Assembly: GCA_021904315.1 (NCBI GenBank)
Contig: CM038920.1
Location: 10,726,001 to 10,790,000, forward strand
Source: Sphagnum magellanicum
Taxonomy: Eukaryota; Streptophyta; Sphagnopsida; Sphagnales; Sphagnaceae
Reading direction: 5' to 3'
Length of the DNA stretch: 64,000 bases
This document shows, in pieces, positions 59,593-64,000 of the stretch. The notes beneath the pieces were generated by a model. That model worked only from the letters and a program-made list of their open reading frames with translations. It was not told the DNA's origin and made no database searches. The position numbers and the translations under genes were made by a program. Position 1 is the first letter of the stretch. Every line of letters begins with the position of its first letter.

Positions 59593-59930
59593 GGCCTTTG
59601 ATGGTGTAGTCCATTGGTAAGGACTTGATTTATCATTGTGCAAGTTTGGTGTTCAATTCCTTATACTTGCAACCTATGTCATATTTAGAAGGCTAAAATA
59701 GGTAAGTTAAAATAAAAGAGTTTTGTTTGGTTAAGTAAGGTAATCTATGCTAGCACCTACCTATTTAAGTGTTTTTATTCAACCTACCTAGACCTATTTA
59801 CTACCTACCTATGTATTAATTTTAAAAAATAAAATAAAAATGTTGTTAATTTAAATATGAATTCAACTTAGTCAAATGGTTCATTATCTATTAGTCATTT
59901 TACTAATCAAAATAACAAGGTCCAAATTGA
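59593..59930 (+). mobile_element. tRNA-derived SINE-like element, copy 2
   Basis: Aligns with copy 1 over most of its length. The A box TGGTGTAGTCCATTGGTAAGG (59602-59622) and B box TGTTCAATTCC (59650-59660) are closer to the tRNA consensus (GGTTCAAATCC type) than those of copy 1. The two are 512 bases apart in the same orientation, so they may instead be one tandem duplication that includes intervening DNA. Confidence 0.65.
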
Positions 59931-60622
59931 CTACCCATTTGCAATGGCAAATCCAAATTGACAAGGTGATAGTTTTTACACGTATGATTTTGGGTATTTT
60001 TATACTAGAAAACCTTATTAAAAAAACTATGAATTGTAATACTGAATATGCACTACAGACAACAAAAGGACAAACGCCATGGTGAATTCAATTAGATAAC
60101 ATCTTAAAAACCTTAAGGAAAAACAAATTCAATTTAGTTGTCTTTTTGAAAAAATCATGTTTTTTTATTAGGAAATAACAAACTATTGTTAAATCTTTCA
60201 ACAATCCAACCAATTCAATGAACCTTCTTGTAGCATTTGCTAATCTTGTAAACATTATAAAACTTCAAACAGTGTTTCCAACTAGTGCATACTTGTTCCA
60301 TTATAAACTTAACGTTTGATGAAAGTTTGGATGGATTGTGAATTGCATTGTCAAGTTATGATGATGTGAGGAAACAAAGCTCATTGAAGTCCTTGAGTAT
60401 GGTTTGATGCATAATTAAAGCTTTGGATTTGTTTTCAACCTTCCCATAATTTCATGACTTTGATGGTTTGTATGTGTAAATAGTTTATATCATCAAATGG
60501 ATCAATTGTTGTTTATATCTCTTCTTTGGTCTTAGGGCTTTCAAAGGCACCTTAATACCTCGCTAGGAGTTCACTCAACCATTTTTTTTGGGTCTCCAAG
60601 TCAACACAAAAGAGACATCCTT
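59931..60622. other. AT-rich DNA, nothing recognised
   Basis: Short frames only. Ends at the TCCTT target duplication of the solo LTR. Confidence 0.55.
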
Positions 60623-61440
60623 TGTCGCAACCCCACTTTGGGGCAAAGTGAGAGAATGCAACTCCCACTCCCAAAAGTGGAGACTTGGAGTCCTCCGGGA
60701 CTCCCGAAAATTCAGAAGACGATTTGAGGGGTCAAATCTCCTCGCCTTGGTGCGTTTTTTATATTAATGGAAAGCTCTTGAAGTGTAGATGTCCAAATGG
60801 CCTCACATTGCCCATTCGGACATTTGTAGCTCAAGTTATGGGCAAAAGAAGGGTCGGGACTCAAACTGCCAGTTTGACTCCCGACCACTAAAAGTCAGGA
60901 ATTGACCTCTTCCCGACATTGCCTCAAGGAGTGCGACACGACGTTGGAAAGCTTTTGACGAGAGCTACAACTTTGATTCAAGACTCGTCCTGATTCGAGC
61001 TCGGGGCGAGGAGCTGTGGCTGTTCAAAGTCCCGGGACTCCAACCTGGGACAATTTTGAGACTCCCACTTGGGAGTCTTGGGAAAAAAGGCCATTTGGAT
61101 GTAGCCTCGGCGAAGAGCTGCAGAGAATACTATATGGGGGAAGGTGGTGACTTCCCCCGAGTCCAGGCCGTGGTGAGTCAAGTAGTCCAAGTTGCCCGTG
61201 GCTTGTCCCAACACTTAAGGGTGTTCCCGAATGTGAACTAACCCTCTTGTGGTTGGTTTTGGATGCAGATTCGTGCTTGATTTTTTAATCCATCTTCCTA
61301 GTCTAATCCCGGGACTTTTAGCACGCCCTCTACCCCTCTTTAGTGCTGCAAGTCGGGAGCGCCCCTCAAGTCCCACTTTTTCGCAACTCAACATAATTGG
61401 ACCCTCAAGTGGGTTCAATCCGGGACTTGGGAGTGCGTCA
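60623..61440 (-). repeat. Solo LTR, family 1, copy C
   Basis: 818 bp, on + beginning TGTCGCAACC and ending GAGTGCGTCA, so on - it runs TGACGCACTC...GGTTGCGACA, the same ends as copy B. A perfect 5-bp duplication TCCTT flanks it (60618-60622 and 61441-61445). Inner blocks shared with copy B (inverted) include GGGAGTTGC-type words, AGTCCCGGGACT, AAGAGGTGG/GAAGGTGGTGACTTCCCCC and AAAGCTTTTGACGAGAGCTA. It is shorter than copy B through internal deletions. Frames over it (60685-60891, 61056-61659) are not genes. Confidence 0.94.
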
Positions 61441-61445
61441 TCCTT

Positions 61446-62571
61446 AAAAGCGATGCATGGTTTTGGAAGAATTTGTCATTTGTGTGGTGTGACAAACTTG
61501 GGTATCTTGCATCTCAATTTCTTGATGATGATGGTAGATAGTTCACAACACCATTTTTGTAATTTAGTAGGTGGTCATGGTTTCCATGGATGTTGTCCAA
61601 CAAATGTGATGAAATTGGGCTATTTAGATGTTAAAAAAGTTGTGAGGCATTGGGTGTGAATAAAGAGGTTGCATGATAATTTTGTTATCCAAAGATGATA
61701 CTTTTGTATAGTGGATCCACCTTTCCTGGAAATGTAAATACTAGGTGGATCTTTGTGAAAATTTCACACATGCCAACATTTTAGTTATACCCAAATTTTT
61801 GAATCCATTGTAAATCAATGAATTATCCTATAAAATAACATCTCCATCACATTCAAAGTCGCATTAAACTTCCCCAAGTTTGACCGAAAGCATAATGATC
61901 TTCAACAAACAACACAATGTGTATGTTCATGAACCCAAATACCAACACAAAATGTGACCACTAAAGGTGGCAACATAAAGCTTATGTGTGTGAAAGAAAT
62001 GACAACCTAAAAACCAAAGCTTGGATGTTCAATGGCGATGAAACATATAGTGAATGTGTAATGAATGTTGTTGAATGAGAACAAAATGAAAATGCGAGGA
62101 GGAGGATTCGTTAGCAAGTAACTCCCCTTGTCACGTCCAAACTCCAACTATCCCTATATCCTAAACCCTAGGATCCCAGTGAAATGAATAGTTCAAGTTT
62201 TTCAAAAATTATGTAAGGATGTCACAACCCTTTTTCCTCGGTCATGAATTGATGAAATTTCACCAATAAAAAAATCCCTGTTACACCTAAGTATTTGACA
62301 CATTAGTGGGTGTCAAAAAACTTTGCTTATTTCAACAAAGATTAGCGCTAATAGCATAAGTGAAAATCTGCACTGATTGCTAGGTGTGCATGTAATTGGC
62401 CTAGAACTCTTGGTGATGAGATTAGTGTTGATCTCTTGGAGGGTATTGGAACACTTTTATTTTTCATTACACTTTTTTTTGGGACATAAATAATAAGATA
62501 AGCGATTGATGTTTAGAAAGGGCATCAAAGTTAAATAGAGGATGATCTCCTCTCATTACTTCCTTTCAAAT
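61446..62571. other. Unassigned DNA
   Basis: The part to 61659 continues a + frame that starts in the LTR and contains a Cys/His-rich stretch (ICHLCGV, HHFCNLVGGHGFHGCC). It is not a recognisable finger and the upstream half is LTR, so no gene is called. The rest has no feature. Confidence 0.45.
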
Positions 62572-62824
62572 TACCTTACCCTAATATCAGTGTCATCTTT
62601 AAATGTTGAAATGAATTTTTGTGAAAATATGAAGTTGAGATGTTGAAAACCTTCACAATTATTTCGTGCTATGATCTGAATAATTTCACTATTAATATGA
62701 CAATACCATAGTAGACAATTAAAGATAATGATTAATTTATTATTATTTTTAAAAACGAATTGGTTTTTAGAAAACAAATAATTATTAGTTTTGTCAATGT
62801 GGAAACTGACCCTAGGGTATGGTA
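62572..62824 (+). mobile_element. MITE, family 2, copy 2
   Basis: 253 bp, same orientation as the copy at 38057-38311. It begins TACCTTACCCTAATATCAGT and ends GAAACTGACCCTAGGGTATG followed by GTA. The left arm has three or four changes against the right arm, so this copy is more diverged. Outer TA dinucleotides again flank both ends. Confidence 0.9.
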
Positions 62825-64000
62825 GGGTTGATCATAATAAGCTATTATTTCAAAGACATAAGAAAAAGTTTTGACACCCACTATTAAACAGAGCCAATTA
62901 ACAAATGAAGAAGTTTTGGGGGGTGGGGAGGAGGGGTGGAGAGAGAAGGACTCTTTGCCGCAACGGACAATTTATTTCGAATTTCAACTGCCACCGCCCT
63001 TCTTTAATTTATTGGTACCTACTACCTACCATGTGTCCCGCCTCGTTGTTGCCGCCATTGTAAATACTGCATAAGCTCCATCGCCAGACTTCTTACAAGC
63101 ATCGTCGATTCGTCCTCATCCAATGGCGTCAATGGTTGAATGGCAAAACTCGATGATTGGATATTGCCATAAGTGTACAGGGGTTTACACAGTGACTTTT
63201 CATGAGTGGCGAAAAGTGGCGATTACTGTCTCTTGAGATCCCGCGCCGATGGGGGTCGCTCGTGACAGAAAAAGAGAGAGAGAGTGAGAAGAGAGGTAGG
63301 CGGACACCGACAGACAGGAACGAGAACAAACCAGAGAAATGCTGGAGTGCTTGTGAGGAGAATAGCGCCATCGATTCTGCGCTGACGGTATCGGATGTCT
63401 CATAACGGTAGAGAAGTTTCAGCTTTCTGTATGCCAGGTTTGTATAGGAATTTGTCTTTGACAGTTTTCTTCAAGGATTTGGTCCCGATTTGGTTATCTG
63501 TTTGTGCAGTCCAAAAAGATCCATTATCTTGCTCAAGGTTGGGAACGGAGTGTATGAATGAATGTTCTTATTAGGTACATTTTTGCTTGATCTTCAACGG
63601 GCTGTGCGCAGTTTTTTCTTTTCTTTTTTAAAATTGTTTTTGTTGTGCACGTTCTGTTGCGTTTTTTTAGAACTCGCACTGTTTGGTCGCAGCTTGAGGT
63701 TTTTTCCTCTCTCTCTCTCGGCCGTTCCGTGAGGACCTTGTTTTATCCTGTGCAGTTTCTCGGTATTGAAGAGTGGAATGTTTGTGGGAAGAAGACCTGG
63801 AGATTTTGATCATTTACAGCCCAAGATTCAGTGCTCGTTTCAGGCTAGGTGGAATCGAGCTCAATCGTGCAGTTTCGAGGATTGAGATTTTGTCAGGTAA
63901 AAGATTAAAGCGTGCTGCTATCTCTAAGACTTTTAAGTATGTTCAATTCGTGTTCTTTGTTTCGGATTGTCCATCTTCTTGAAACAACCGAAACGTTACA
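62825..64000 (+). promoter_or_regulatory. Possible promoter and 5' region of a gene running off the window
   Basis: From about 62990 the composition changes to CpG-richer, balanced DNA with a GA run (63273-63290) and a CT run (63709-63720), as in the 5' part of plant genes and like the GH17 leader. A donor-like GCCAG/GTTTGTA lies at 63436. No frame here is long enough to name, and the overlapping 60-80-codon frames on both strands (63129-63405, 63773-63982) were not accepted as coding. Confidence 0.35.

Noticed and set aside
61249-61659. 136-codon + frame with Cys/His cluster
   Set aside because: Its first half is solo LTR copy C; the cluster beyond it has no recognisable finger spacing.

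Overview
The window reads as nuclear DNA of a land plant, most probably a gymnosperm (inference). It is AT-rich and gene-poor, with decayed LTR retrotransposons, miniature inverted-repeat elements, a tRNA-derived SINE pair and many degenerate minisatellites. Only one gene looks intact: a two-exon GH17 glucan endo-1,3-beta-glucosidase on the + strand (31908-33504), with a signal peptide and a GPI-type tail.

The main object is a decayed Ty3/gypsy-type retroelement on the - strand (about 14.48-24.24 kb). In transcription order it holds a 5' LTR, gag with a CCHC knuckle, an aspartic protease, a complete-looking cytosine-5 DNA methyltransferase (motifs I, IV, VI, VIII, IX/X recognisable), reverse transcriptase, RNase H, integrase and a C-terminal PHD finger. 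A DNA-methylation writer and a histone-tail reader therefore sit in one retroelement. All domains carry stops, at least one frameshift or lost catalytic residues, mostly explained by G-to-A and C-to-T changes. A 983-bp solo LTR of another family (TG...CA ends, perfect 5-bp target duplication TCCCA) is nested between RNase H and integrase. Two more copies of that LTR lie at 6.0-7.0 kb and 60.6-61.4 kb.

A second unusual locus is at 46.8-50.2 kb. On the - strand is a spliced, broken coding region with a 2-oxoglutarate/Fe(II) dioxygenase-like domain. Directly upstream of it is an exon-sized fragment of an ARGONAUTE PAZ domain. Diverging from it on the + strand, across a GC-rich minisatellite, is an unrecognised two-exon coding region that is also broken.

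By region: 0-14 kb holds degenerate repeats, a tandem duplication, one solo LTR and unassigned sequence; 14.5-24.2 kb the retroelement; 24-31 kb AT-rich DNA, a 387-bp tandem triplication, a long hairpin and TAGG arrays; 31-33.5 kb the GH17 gene; 33.5-46.7 kb mostly unassigned sequence with three inverted-repeat elements; 46.8-50.2 kb the dioxygenase/PAZ locus; 50-60 kb CTAC arrays, a hAT-type transposase relic, minisatellites and two SINE copies; 60.6-64 kb a solo LTR, the second copy of a TA-flanked MITE, and a CpG-richer end that may be the 5' region of a gene outside the window. All assignments come from reading the sequence; no database search was possible.
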